From positions 1-46,905 of the forward strand of contig CADBKG010000009.1 of the NCBI GenBank assembly GCA_902795215.1: a DNA stretch of 46,905 nucleotides, read 5' to 3'. Shown piece by piece: positions 35,244 through 42,259 of this stretch (positions within the stretch are counted from its first letter, which is position 1; each line of letters starts with the position of its first letter). The notes beneath the pieces are model-generated. The model was given only the letters and a program-made list of their open reading frames with translations, ran no database searches and was not told where the DNA came from. The DNA comes from an uncultured Erysipelotrichaceae bacterium. GTDB taxonomy: Bacteria > Bacillota_I > Bacilli_A > RF39 > UBA660. The translations under genes and the position numbers were made by a program.

Positions 35244-36100
35244 TTAAATTCTTTAGGAATTTTAGCTTTAAATACAAGTTCCTTATTTGTTTTAGGATAG
35301 ATAAACGATAATGTACTAGCATGAAGCATTAATCTATTATCTTTATCTATTGGATTATGCAATCCATATTTTTTATCACCAACAATTGGTAAGCCATTTT
35401 CGCTTAAATGAACCCTTATTTGGTTTCTTTTCCCTGTGTAAATTAAAACATTTAATAGTGATAGATTATTTTCATATTTTATAAGAGTATATGTTGTATG
35501 GGCAAAGTTCCCTATCTCTTTATTCTTGGTTGAGTATACTTTTTGAAAATGATTCATAGTTAAATAAGATTTTATATCATCACTATTTTTAGCTTTTCCA
35601 TGTACTATTGCAATATACTCTCGTACTTTTACAATATCATTCCAGTTTTTTTGAAGCATTTCTTTTGTTTTTTCATTTTTAGCAAATAAAAGTACACCAG
35701 ATGTATCTTGATCAAGTCTATGTACAACAAATAATTTGTTATTTTTATTATTCTCCTTTATATAATCACTAACTAATCTAAAAGCCGTTAGTTCTTTTTC
35801 TTTTTGATTAGATATAGATAATAATCCACTAGGTTTATTAATTACTATTAAATCTTCATCTTCAAATATTATATCTATTCCATAAATGTTTTTTGTTTTT
35901 CTTTCAAAATAGAACTTAACTCTATCCCCTGGTTTTAATATAATGTTTGGATTGGTAACTATCTTTTTATTAACTTCACAAGATTTATATTTAATCATAC
36001 TTTTAAACTTTGATTTAGATATTCCATCAATATTTAAGAGTAATAAATCAATTAAACTAATGCTTTTATTTACAATTATTTCTTTATATCTATCTTTCAA
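35228..36100 (-). CDS. RluA-family 23S rRNA or tRNA pseudouridine synthase
   Basis: A 290-residue enzyme with an N-terminal S4-like RNA-binding domain (about 15-75) and a catalytic domain bearing HRLDQDTSGVLLFAK, where the Asp in RLDQDTSG is the nucleophile. The RLxxTSG and RNQIRVHL motifs place it in the RluA/RluC/RluD group; which uridine it changes cannot be told. The start is TTG at 36100, overlapping the TGA of the upstream gene by four bases (TTGA), with GAGG eight bases upstream. Confidence 0.9.
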   Translation of the reverse strand: MKDRYKEIIVNKSISLIDLLLLNIDGISKSKFKSMIKYKSCEVNKKIVTNPNIILKPGDRVKFYFERKTKNIYGIDIIFEDEDLIVINKPSGLLSISNQKEKELTAFRLVSDYIKENNKNNKLFVVHRLDQDTSGVLLFAKNEKTKEMLQKNWNDIVKVREYIAIVHGKAKNSDDIKSYLTMNHFQKVYSTKNKEIGNFAHTTYTLIKYENNLSLLNVLIYTGKRNQIRVHLSENGLPIVGDKKYGLHNPIDKDNRLMLHASTLSFIYPKTNKELVFKAKIPKEFKKLIK

Positions 36101-36954
36101 TTTAATGCCTCAACACTTACAAGTTTTCCACTTTCTTTATCAAATTCATATTCCATAACATTTAGTTTATCTTTATATTTAACTAAACTATCATTTGAAA
36201 ACTTTTTGATTTCTGTTTTATCTACTATATTAAATAATTTCTTTTTATAAACGATACCTTCAATAGTTGTAACATTTATTGTTTCTTCATTTATTTTAAC
36301 ATTGATAATTTCTTTTTTTATATTAGTATCTTTATTTAATTTTCCCTTAACAATAAACATATTCTTATTTTCTAAATATTTAATAGATGTCTCTCCATAT
36401 TTAAAACTTTTTGGAACAAAATCATCCATAAATAAATCCTCATAAACTTCTTTTAAATCTTCTTCATCTATATAGTTTAAATCGTCTTCCATAATTATTT
36501 TATCAGAATCTAAATTACTAAGTGCAAAATACAATTTAACTTCATCACTTAAATCACCAGCATAAAAATATTTAACATATTCACTTATTTCACTTATTTT
36601 AAATGGATTAATATATCTTACATATTCTTCTTTTTCTATTTCCTCTTTAGATTCTATACTTTCACTTTCTATTTCTTTTTTAGATTCAATTACGTTGACA
36701 TTAACAGTCTTTTCTGGTTTTATAAATTTATCAAAATAATTATCTTTATATAAATAATATAAACCAAAACCAATTAATAATAAAAGTACTATTATAACGA
36801 TATTCTTTCTAATAATAACTAGGTTTTTATGTCTTATTAATTTCTTTTCAGCGCCCTTTATAGCATTAGATACCTCTTTATCTATTTCTTCCTTCATATA
36901 TTCTTTTAACTCTTCTTTTACATCTTTTAATTCATCTTGTTTTTTTGTTGCCAT
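36097..36954 (-). CDS. Single-span membrane protein of unknown function, coupled to the pseudouridine synthase
   Basis: A 285-residue protein with a charged coiled-coil-like cytosolic N-terminus (1-45), one membrane helix (about 47-67) and an outer domain of ~215 residues. A Ser/Glu/Lys-rich linker (ESKKEIESESIESKEE) joins the helix to the outer part; a similar linker occurs in the protein at 42260. GGAGGG precedes ATG 36954, and an extended -10 (TGTTATAAT, hexamer 36978-36973) lies 18 bases upstream. No family recognised. Confidence 0.6.
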   Translation of the reverse strand: MATKKQDELKDVKEELKEYMKEEIDKEVSNAIKGAEKKLIRHKNLVIIRKNIVIIVLLLLIGFGLYYLYKDNYFDKFIKPEKTVNVNVIESKKEIESESIESKEEIEKEEYVRYINPFKISEISEYVKYFYAGDLSDEVKLYFALSNLDSDKIIMEDDLNYIDEEDLKEVYEDLFMDDFVPKSFKYGETSIKYLENKNMFIVKGKLNKDTNIKKEIINVKINEETINVTTIEGIVYKKKLFNIVDKTEIKKFSNDSLVKYKDKLNVMEYEFDKESGKLVSVEALN

Positions 36955-37005
36955 AATACCCTCCATAACATGATTATAACATGTTTAAAAAAAATGAGAA
37001 ATAAT

Positions 37006-37737
37006 TTATATATTAATCTTGTTTAGAAGTTTATTAATTAAGTTTTGCTTTTGCCTTCTACAAACAATTGGTAATCTTTTATTATTGTCAAATACTATCT
37101 CATTAAAAACTTTATCAAACTTCTCTATCTTATGAATATTAACTATTATACTTCGATGTGTTTTTATAAATCTATCATCATTTTCAAGTCTTTCCATAAC
37201 CTCATTAATAGTAGAATAAAAAATAAAATCTTCATTTTTAGTATGTAATGTTATGGAATTAGCATTTGAATTCTTTTCAAAATAATATATACTTCTATAT
37301 GGGATTCTATATATTTCATCATAATATTCAAAACAAAAAACACTTTCATTATTTGCTAATTCATAAACCTTTGTTAGAGAATTAGATATATTTATAAAAA
37401 AGTTTTCATCTGTCTTTATTAAATCAAAAATCATATTCTTTTTAATATATTTCATAATATTTATATTATCATCGTAAGTAAGTATTATGGGATTCTTATA
37501 TTTATCTATTTTTCTTATGTAAGTGACTATATTTTCACTTGCACACTTTTGAACATTAGGATTTAATATATAAACATTAAAACCAGATATGCTTCTTACC
37601 TCTGAAAGAGTTTCTTTATTTAAAATATCATACTCATATATCTTATAATGTATTTTATTAGAGTATAAATATTGTTTAATTGCAGTTGTAATTACCCTTC
37701 TAGTTTTTGCATTTTTTTCAAATATGATATAATTCAT
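37006..37737 (-). CDS. LytTR-type transcription regulator with a degenerate receiver domain
   Basis: A 243-residue regulator. Residues ~1-115 have the size and secondary structure of a response-regulator receiver, but the acidic pocket (normally DD near residue 9) reads FEKNA and the phospho-Asp position reads ILNPN. It should not be phosphorylated in the usual way. Residues ~135-240 form a LytTR DNA-binding domain (YYFEKNSNANSITLHT, FIKTHRSIIVNIHKIEKF). Start ATG 37737 with AGTGGTGATTA upstream. No histidine kinase gene is near. Targets unknown; the adjacent membrane protein or the gene itself are candidates. Confidence 0.8.
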   Translation of the reverse strand: MNYIIFEKNAKTRRVITTAIKQYLYSNKIHYKIYEYDILNKETLSEVRSISGFNVYILNPNVQKCASENIVTYIRKIDKYKNPIILTYDDNINIMKYIKKNMIFDLIKTDENFFINISNSLTKVYELANNESVFCFEYYDEIYRIPYRSIYYFEKNSNANSITLHTKNEDFIFYSTINEVMERLENDDRFIKTHRSIIVNIHKIEKFDKVFNEIVFDNNKRLPIVCRRQKQNLINKLLNKINI

Positions 37738-37830
37738 TTTAATCACCACTTGCAACAAATTACCATATATTTTATCTCATAAAAAGACAAAAATAACTTT
37801 TTTGTTGAGAACGGTTGTACCTCCAAAAGC

Positions 37831-38193
37831 CTAAATACCTGGTGAACCTACAAAGGAAGATTGATTTTTTTGAAAGTAAATTAGACATATAGAACCAACT
37901 AAAATAAATGTACTTCCAAATAATTTAACCAAATATAACTCTTTTTTACTATTTTCTACTTTCTTATATGCATCATAATTTCTAATTAAAAAATAAATAT
38001 ATATAAAAAGTGTAATTGTTAATACCATATCAAATATCTTATCAGCATTATATTTATAAAACTTATTATTAGAATTAATATATTTTATTTCATTTTCATT
38101 ACCTAATATATTTCCAATACAAAGAATGATAAATACTACCCATATAATATCTTCAAATCTAAGTCTTTTAGTATCATCTTCAAATATATTCAT
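37831..38193 (-). CDS. Small three-span membrane protein
   Basis: A 120-residue protein with helices at about 15-32, 55-72 and 88-107 and an odd end QSSFVGSPGI. It lies 94 bases upstream of the LytTR gene, in the same direction. Three-span proteins next to LytTR regulators act as sensors or inhibitors in some Firmicutes, such as LytTR regulatory systems of Streptococcus; sequence likeness cannot be judged here. No clear ribosome site before ATG 38193. Confidence 0.5.
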   Translation of the reverse strand: MNIFEDDTKRLRFEDIIWVVFIILCIGNILGNENEIKYINSNNKFYKYNADKIFDMVLTITLFIYIYFLIRNYDAYKKVENSKKELYLVKLFGSTFILVGSICLIYFQKNQSSFVGSPGI

Positions 38194-38217
38194 ACTAAAT
38201 TATATTTAATTGCAAAC

Positions 38218-38239
38218 AAAAAGAACCATTAAAGGTTCT
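38218..38239 (-). terminator. Terminator after the small amphipathic peptide gene
   Basis: AGAACC / GGTTCT stem (38239-38234 with 38227-38222), six-base loop, then five T on the minus strand. The peptide stop codon is in the stem. Confidence 0.75.
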
Positions 38240-38339
38240 ATATAAAATTCTTTAGTAATTGTATAACTCCTTTAACTAAAGCTTTTATTACTTGTCTAAT
38301 ACTTCTTTCTTTAATCTGTTCCTTCTCTTTATTAGTCAT
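38238..38339 (-). CDS. 33-residue amphipathic peptide gene, last in the CBS operon
   Basis: A small gene below the usual length cut. The ATG at 38339 overlaps the TGA of the preceding gene (ATGA) and has GGAGG six bases upstream. The peptide starts MTNKEKEQIKERS, strongly charged, and continues as IRQVIKALVKGVIQLLKNFI, where Ile/Val/Leu occur every three to four positions with Lys between: an amphipathic helix. There is no signal peptide. It could be a membrane-binding regulator, a leaderless bacteriocin or a toxin; the sequence does not decide. A terminator follows at once. Confidence 0.65.
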   Translation of the reverse strand: MTNKEKEQIKERSIRQVIKALVKGVIQLLKNFI

Positions 38340-38605
38340 CTAATTCCTCCATTACTATTTTCAGCGATATAATCATTAATCTTTTTAATAAACTCTTTAT
38401 CTTCTAATATCGCGTTATTTCCAAGTGCAGCGGCAGAATAAGAAGCTGTAGTTAAACAACCTATTGTTTTATCTTCTAAATCAACTGCAAATGGAAATGG
38501 AGAATCGATTATAAAATCCTTTTCAAATACAGATTTAAATCCATATTTTATTAATTTATCATATATTTCTATTCTTTCTTTTTTTGTTAATCTTGCATAT
38601 ATCAT
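38336..38605 (-). CDS. Small protein of unknown function in the CBS operon
   Basis: An 89-residue soluble protein without recognised motifs; a small hydrophobic patch (TTASYSAAALGNNA) sits in the middle. It starts two bases after the CBS gene stop, with AGGTAGGTAA as ribosome site, and its stop overlaps the start of the peptide gene. Its tight coupling on both sides is the only clue to function. Confidence 0.6.
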   Translation of the reverse strand: MIYARLTKKERIEIYDKLIKYGFKSVFEKDFIIDSPFPFAVDLEDKTIGCLTTASYSAAALGNNAILEDKEFIKKINDYIAENSNGGIR

Positions 38606-38607
38606 AT

Positions 38608-39303
38608 TTACCTACCTATAATATCCCATGATGTTAAAATTCCTATTACTTTTTCTGTTTTTGATCCACTGTGCGTAACCATTACACATGATAGTTTTTT
38701 ACCAGCTTTAAACTCTTTAACAAAATCATTAACAACATCATCATATAATTTATCTCTTTTAACAAATTTAACTATCTCTTTTGAATTATCAAATGCTATA
38801 CACTCTTTAATATCACTAAACTTTTTATCTTCATCAACTTCTATGATTTTATCTTTTAATAAATACTGAAAAATAGAGTTTTCACTAAATATTCCAACAA
38901 GTTCTTTTTTTGAATTATCTAAATATATTGGTATATGTGTATAGTTGTTTTCGTTCATTTTTTTCATAACATCTAAAACATTATCATCTAGACAAGCTGA
39001 GAAAACATTTTTAGTAGCTTTATTTTCTACTTTGAAAGGATGCTTAACTTCTTCAACAATTTTTTCGAGTTTTTCAATAGTATTATCGGTTATTAAATAG
39101 TAGTCATCATTTACGTTATGAAAATTCATATTTCTAAGTCTTCTACAAAAATCAATAAAACTATCTTCTCTAACATAAGGATTATATCCTTTTTCTTTTA
39201 GTTTGTTTGTACACTCTTCTAAAGTTAAATTTTTATCGACTCTCTTTTTTGTTTCTTCTTCAAATTCTAAAAATAATTTTGTGAATATCTCATGATTGTT
39301 CAT
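38608..39303 (-). CDS. CBS-domain protein with N-terminal helical domain
   Basis: The 231-residue protein has an N-terminal helical domain (about 1-90) and a CBS pair (about 105-230: SACLDDNVLDVMKKMNENNYTHIPIY, then LSCVMVTH-x-VIGILTSWDIIGR). CBS pairs bind adenine nucleotides such as ATP, AMP, SAM or c-di-AMP; no effector domain is attached, so it may sense a nucleotide and act on its operon partners. Start ATG 39303 after AGAGGTGA. The promoter at 39323-39350 shares its -35 with the divergent methyltransferase promoter. Confidence 0.75.
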   Translation of the reverse strand: MNNHEIFTKLFLEFEEETKKRVDKNLTLEECTNKLKEKGYNPYVREDSFIDFCRRLRNMNFHNVNDDYYLITDNTIEKLEKIVEEVKHPFKVENKATKNVFSACLDDNVLDVMKKMNENNYTHIPIYLDNSKKELVGIFSENSIFQYLLKDKIIEVDEDKKFSDIKECIAFDNSKEIVKFVKRDKLYDDVVNDFVKEFKAGKKLSCVMVTHSGSKTEKVIGILTSWDIIGR

Positions 39304-39322
39304 AGCACTCACCTCTAGGGTT

Positions 39323-39350
39323 ATTATATCATAACGGGGTTAATTGACAA
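39323..39350 (-). promoter_or_regulatory. Promoter of the CBS operon, overlapping the divergent promoter
   Basis: On the minus strand TTGTCA (39350-39345), 16-base spacer, TATAAT (39328-39323) preceded by TGA. Five of the six -35 positions are also the -35 of the plus-strand promoter. Confidence 0.7.
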
Positions 39351-39372
39351 AACCCTCTTTTTTTGTTATATT
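39344..39372 (+). promoter_or_regulatory. Promoter of the methyltransferase leader
   Basis: TTGACA (39344-39349), 17-base spacer, TATATT (39367-39372) with TGT upstream. It would start transcription near 39379, about 190 bases before the methyltransferase gene. Confidence 0.85.
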
Positions 39373-39376
39373 ATTT

Positions 39377-39440
39377 GCGTAATAAATCAATTAGTTATTC
39401 GCGTTTTATTACCGTGACACTCTTTGTGAGTGGGGTTAAT
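39377..39440 (+). promoter_or_regulatory. Two 5' hairpins of the methyltransferase leader
   Basis: First hairpin: GCG-T-AATAA (39377-39385) with TTATT-CGC (39395-39402). Second: CACTC / GAGTG (39418-39422 with 39428-39432), extendable by ACC / GGT outside. The second ends just before the GGGG ribosome site of the leader ORF and partly covers it. Confidence 0.5.
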
Positions 39441-39441
39441 A

Positions 39442-39474
39442 ATGATAAGAACCTTAGAATCTCATCATGAATGA
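39442..39474 (+). CDS. Leader peptide ORF, 10 codons
   Basis: ATG 39442 to TGA 39474 encodes MIRTLESHHE. GTGGGG lies six bases upstream. Codons 3-5 lie in the 5' arm of the terminator hairpin and the last codons in its second stem, so a ribosome stalled here would block the hairpin. This is the design of macrolide, phenicol and other antibiotic-resistance leaders, but the sequence matches none I know. Confidence 0.55.
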   Translation: MIRTLESHHE

Positions 39475-39536
39475 CAAATATATCACAGGAAAATTATGTG
39501 GTAGGTTTTGCTGTTCATGAAAGGAGGTTCTTTTTT
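39447..39536 (+). terminator. Long leader terminator (attenuator) before the methyltransferase gene
   Basis: AAGAACCT (39447-39454) pairs with AGGTTCTT (39525-39532), followed by a T run (39531-39536). Inside, TCATGAA (39465-39471) pairs with TTCATGA (39514-39520), and TATCACA (39481-39487) with TGTGGTA (39497-39503). It lies between the promoter and the gene, so transcription should stop unless the 5' arm is occupied. Confidence 0.7.
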
Positions 39537-39568
39537 AATACCACACAATAAAGAAAGAAGGTAAAATT

Positions 39569-40339
39569 ATGAAAGAAGAAAACGAATTAACGTATTATGA
39601 AAAAGTAAAAGATTGGAATTTTGATTCATTTGAAATCGAGTCTGATTATCTAACAAATTGGAATTTATATGAACTATTAAACAAACTTGCAACTAAAGAT
39701 TCAAAAATATTAGACTTAGGAACTGGTGGAGGAGAAAAAGTGTTAAAAAGTTTTCCTGAATGCAAGGAAATACTTGCAACTGATTATTCACAAGAAATGA
39801 TAAACACTGCGAATGAAAACTTGAAAAAAAGTGGAAGAAAAAACATTACTTTTAAAGTAATGGACAATTTAAAAATGAATGTACCTGATGATTATTTTGA
39901 CTTCGTAGTAGCAAGAAACACTCCAACTGACCCAAAACAAATATACAAATGTTTAAAAGATGGAGGTTACTTATTCATACATGGTGTTGATAAGTTTGAC
40001 TGCTATGCATTAAAACTAATATTTAAAAGAGGGCAAGGAACTGATTCACTAAAACCTATAAGCATTGTTGACTATGAAAACGTTTTAGAAGCAGGATTTA
40101 AAAATGTAGAATTAATTCCTCTTCACGTAAGAGAATATTTCAAAAATCGAGAATCTTTTAAAGCATTTTTACAAAAGGTTCCTATAATAAACGATTTTGG
40201 TGATGACAAAGACAAGTTTGGTTACCCAATAGAAGATGATTTGTTAGATCAATACATTGAAGAAAACACTTATAATGGCAAAATTCGTTTACTTAGAAGA
40301 TATTACGGAATTGTCGCTCAAAAACAAAAAAAGATTTAG
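39569..40339 (+). CDS. Class I SAM-dependent methyltransferase under attenuation control
   Basis: A 256-residue methyltransferase with the Rossmann motifs LDLGTGGGE (motif I, about 49-57), TDYSQEM (motif II) and DYFDFVVARN (motif IV); the substrate-binding C-terminal part (about 150-256) holds ELIPLHVREYFKNRE and ends RRYYGIVAQKQKKI. I recall close relatives in Clostridia labelled only as methyltransferases. The substrate could be rRNA, a small molecule or an antibiotic; the attenuated leader favours a resistance role, by inference. AGAAGG precedes ATG 39569. A strong terminator follows. Confidence 0.75.
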   Translation: MKEENELTYYEKVKDWNFDSFEIESDYLTNWNLYELLNKLATKDSKILDLGTGGGEKVLKSFPECKEILATDYSQEMINTANENLKKSGRKNITFKVMDNLKMNVPDDYFDFVVARNTPTDPKQIYKCLKDGGYLFIHGVDKFDCYALKLIFKRGQGTDSLKPISIVDYENVLEAGFKNVELIPLHVREYFKNRESFKAFLQKVPIINDFGDDKDKFGYPIEDDLLDQYIEENTYNGKIRLLRRYYGIVAQKQKKI

Positions 40340-40357
40340 TTTTTACTAAATCTTTTT
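40328..40357. terminator. Bidirectional terminator after the methyltransferase gene
   Basis: AAAAAGATTTAGT / ACTAAATCTTTTT, a perfect 13-bp stem with a TTTT loop, serving both convergent genes. Confidence 0.9.
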
Positions 40358-41053
40358 GTTTTCGTTTTTATCTTTTTCATTTTGGTTTTTTAAATAAGTA
40401 ATATATTCATCATATGCATCGCATAATTCATCACCCGATACTTTAATGCCACTTTTTTGAACTTGTAAATTAAATAGATATCTAATAAAATTTTGAACAT
40501 ATGGTTTATCATAAAAATTATAGTTAGAAACAGCATATTCTGTAGATTCAATTCCTACTTCATTTAGTAAAAAACCAAATGTAATTGTTTCTGCATACTT
40601 GTTATAGTCATGATCCTGGTAGTTATAGGTACCAAAAGAACTTTTAATATCTACCTTGCCTTTAGAAATAATTTTTCTTTCTTTTATTAATAATCCAAAT
40701 GCTTGCTTTTTTTCGAATAATTCAGAAATATCCATTTTGTTTTCGCGTATGAACTTAAATAGGTATTTATCTTCCGCAATGCCAACACTTACTTCTTCTA
40801 TAGTATCGTAATTGCCTTGATTAGCTTCATGAATAATGTTTTTGTATATGTATGGATTATAGCGTTTGTCTTCAACCACTCTAAGTAATGCACTAATATA
40901 ATATATAATTGATTCATTAAATGTAGCACACTGAACTGCAAAATCAACTAATTCCTCATCTGCTTTGATACTATTCTTTGTTTGTTCTTCTATCTTTGCT
41001 TTTGTTTCTTTAAGTTTTTTTATTCCGTTTTGTATTTCCTTATAACCTTCCAT
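40346..41053 (-). CDS. Unknown soluble protein, paralogue of the next gene
   Basis: A 235-residue protein with an N-terminal coiled-coil-like helix (about 5-45) and a mixed domain. It aligns along its length with the protein at 41066: ATFNESIIYYI / ATFDEYIIELI, then YNPYIYK / YKPFLYK, FIRENKMDISELFEKKQ / FIRDENSSLIDFFDNKQ, ITFGFLL / ITFRFLL and YVQNFIRYLFNLQ / YVQDFITYLFELQ. No membrane span, no signal. Second gene of the pair, 12 bases after the first. Function unknown. Confidence 0.65.
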   Translation of the reverse strand: MEGYKEIQNGIKKLKETKAKIEEQTKNSIKADEELVDFAVQCATFNESIIYYISALLRVVEDKRYNPYIYKNIIHEANQGNYDTIEEVSVGIAEDKYLFKFIRENKMDISELFEKKQAFGLLIKERKIISKGKVDIKSSFGTYNYQDHDYNKYAETITFGFLLNEVGIESTEYAVSNYNFYDKPYVQNFIRYLFNLQVQKSGIKVSGDELCDAYDEYITYLKNQNEKDKNENKKI

Positions 41054-41065
41054 ATTTGTTTCTCC

Positions 41066-41749
41066 TTAATTTATAATTTTATCTTTTTTTTGAGATAAGC
41101 TTATATAATTATTAAATGCATAATTCATTTCGTCATATGTAAGCTTTTTCCCGTTATTCATATATTGTAATTCAAATAAATATGTAATAAAATCCTGTAC
41201 ATAATCAAAGTCTTCAAAATCATAAACTGATGTCATACATGTATCCAATTTGCTAATATTGAATTTTTTTAATAAAAATCTAAAAGTAATTGTTTTATTA
41301 TTTAATCTATCTTTATCATAGTTATAATAATCTACTATTTTGCTTTCATTATTACCATCAATTTGTAGAATATCTGTTTTTTTATAAAGTATTTCATAAC
41401 CTTGTTTATTATCAAAAAAATCAATTAAACTACTGTTTTCATCTCTTATAAAATTAACCAAGTTCCAGTCTGAAGAAATCCCTATATAATAATCTTCAGC
41501 TTTTGTGTTTCGATTATATTTTATTGTGTGACTTTCTTTATATAAAAAAGGTTTATATATTTCTTTTTCTTTTAATGTAATAAGCTTTGTAATTAACTCT
41601 ATTATATATTCATCAAAAGTTGCACTCTTATTTATTAATTCATTTATTCCTTGTTTTTTTTGCTTAACATATTTTAATTGACTATTTAATTGTTTTTCAA
41701 AATCTTTAAATACACTTAATTGATCTTGTATATTTTCACTAATACTCAT
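41066..41749 (-). CDS. Unknown soluble protein, first of a tandem paralogous pair
   Basis: A 227-residue protein, about 30 % identical by eye to the product of the gene at 40346, with the same order: N-terminal helix, an ATFDEYII block, and a C-terminal YVQDFITYLFELQ block. The ribosome site GGAGGG lies seven bases before ATG 41749. An extended -10 (TGTTATAAT, hexamer 41781-41776) drives the pair. Tandem duplication then divergence is likely. Function unknown. Confidence 0.65.
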   Translation of the reverse strand: MSISENIQDQLSVFKDFEKQLNSQLKYVKQKKQGINELINKSATFDEYIIELITKLITLKEKEIYKPFLYKESHTIKYNRNTKAEDYYIGISSDWNLVNFIRDENSSLIDFFDNKQGYEILYKKTDILQIDGNNESKIVDYYNYDKDRLNNKTITFRFLLKKFNISKLDTCMTSVYDFEDFDYVQDFITYLFELQYMNNGKKLTYDEMNYAFNNYISLSQKKDKIIN

Positions 41750-41775
41750 AAAGAATCCCTCCGTGTTGGTTTTAT

Positions 41776-41784
41776 ATTATAACA
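41776..41784 (-). promoter_or_regulatory. Extended -10 promoter of the paralogous pair
   Basis: TGTTATAAT on the minus strand, about 27 bases before the start codon. No clear -35. Confidence 0.55.
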
Positions 41785-41799
41785 CAATTTAAATAAATG

Positions 41800-41808
41800 T
41801 GATATACT
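41800..41808 (+). promoter_or_regulatory. Extended -10 promoter of the gene at 41825
   Basis: TGATATACT, 16 bases before the start codon and back to back with the divergent promoter at 41776-41784. Confidence 0.5.
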
Positions 41809-41824
41809 TTAATTGGTGATAGCG

Positions 41825-42238
41825 ATGAATAAATATACAGACAAAGAAAAAAGAATTTTAATGCAACTTAGCGATGGCCCATTTTATACAGTTGTTACAG
41901 AGCTTTCAAACAAGGAATTTGATAATTTTGTTAATAAATTAATAAACGATGATAAAAGGGATGCTTTATTATTTTTAGTAACGACATATTGGGATTATAA
42001 GCGAAATAAAATATTGGATTATTTTATAAGTAAGAGGGATTTTGAAAACTTGATTAACTTCCTAAATTGCTGTGATGACTTTCGAACTAAAAATAGCGAA
42101 TTAAGTGAAACTTATATAATTAATAGAATACTTGAAACTAAAGATAAAGATTTTGTGAAAAAAATTCTTGAAAGTGATAGTTTATATTTCTTAAGAGATC
42201 ATAACGAAAAAGAAAGATTAATAAAATTTGTTTCATAA
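41825..42238 (+). CDS. Small helical protein of unknown function
   Basis: A 137-residue soluble protein, all helical by pattern, rich in Lys, Asp and Asn, with repeated units like FVNKLINDDKRDALLFLV and FENLINFLNCCDDF, which could form a TPR- or ARM-like stack. Start ATG 41825 after GGTGATAGCG; the frame also opens at a TTG inside that site. It is followed 22 bases later by a secreted protein gene. Unknown. Confidence 0.55.
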   Translation: MNKYTDKEKRILMQLSDGPFYTVVTELSNKEFDNFVNKLINDDKRDALLFLVTTYWDYKRNKILDYFISKRDFENLINFLNCCDDFRTKNSELSETYIINRILETKDKDFVKKILESDSLYFLRDHNEKERLIKFVS

Positions 42239-42259
42239 AATTATGAAAGGAGTAGGAAG

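Noticed and set aside
39377-39570. Known riboswitch (SAM, preQ1, TPP, ZTP) or T-box in the methyltransferase leader
   Set aside because: None of the usual conserved cores, such as T-box GGGTGGNACC or the SAM-I and TPP signatures, can be found; the short-ORF plus terminator layout explains the region better.
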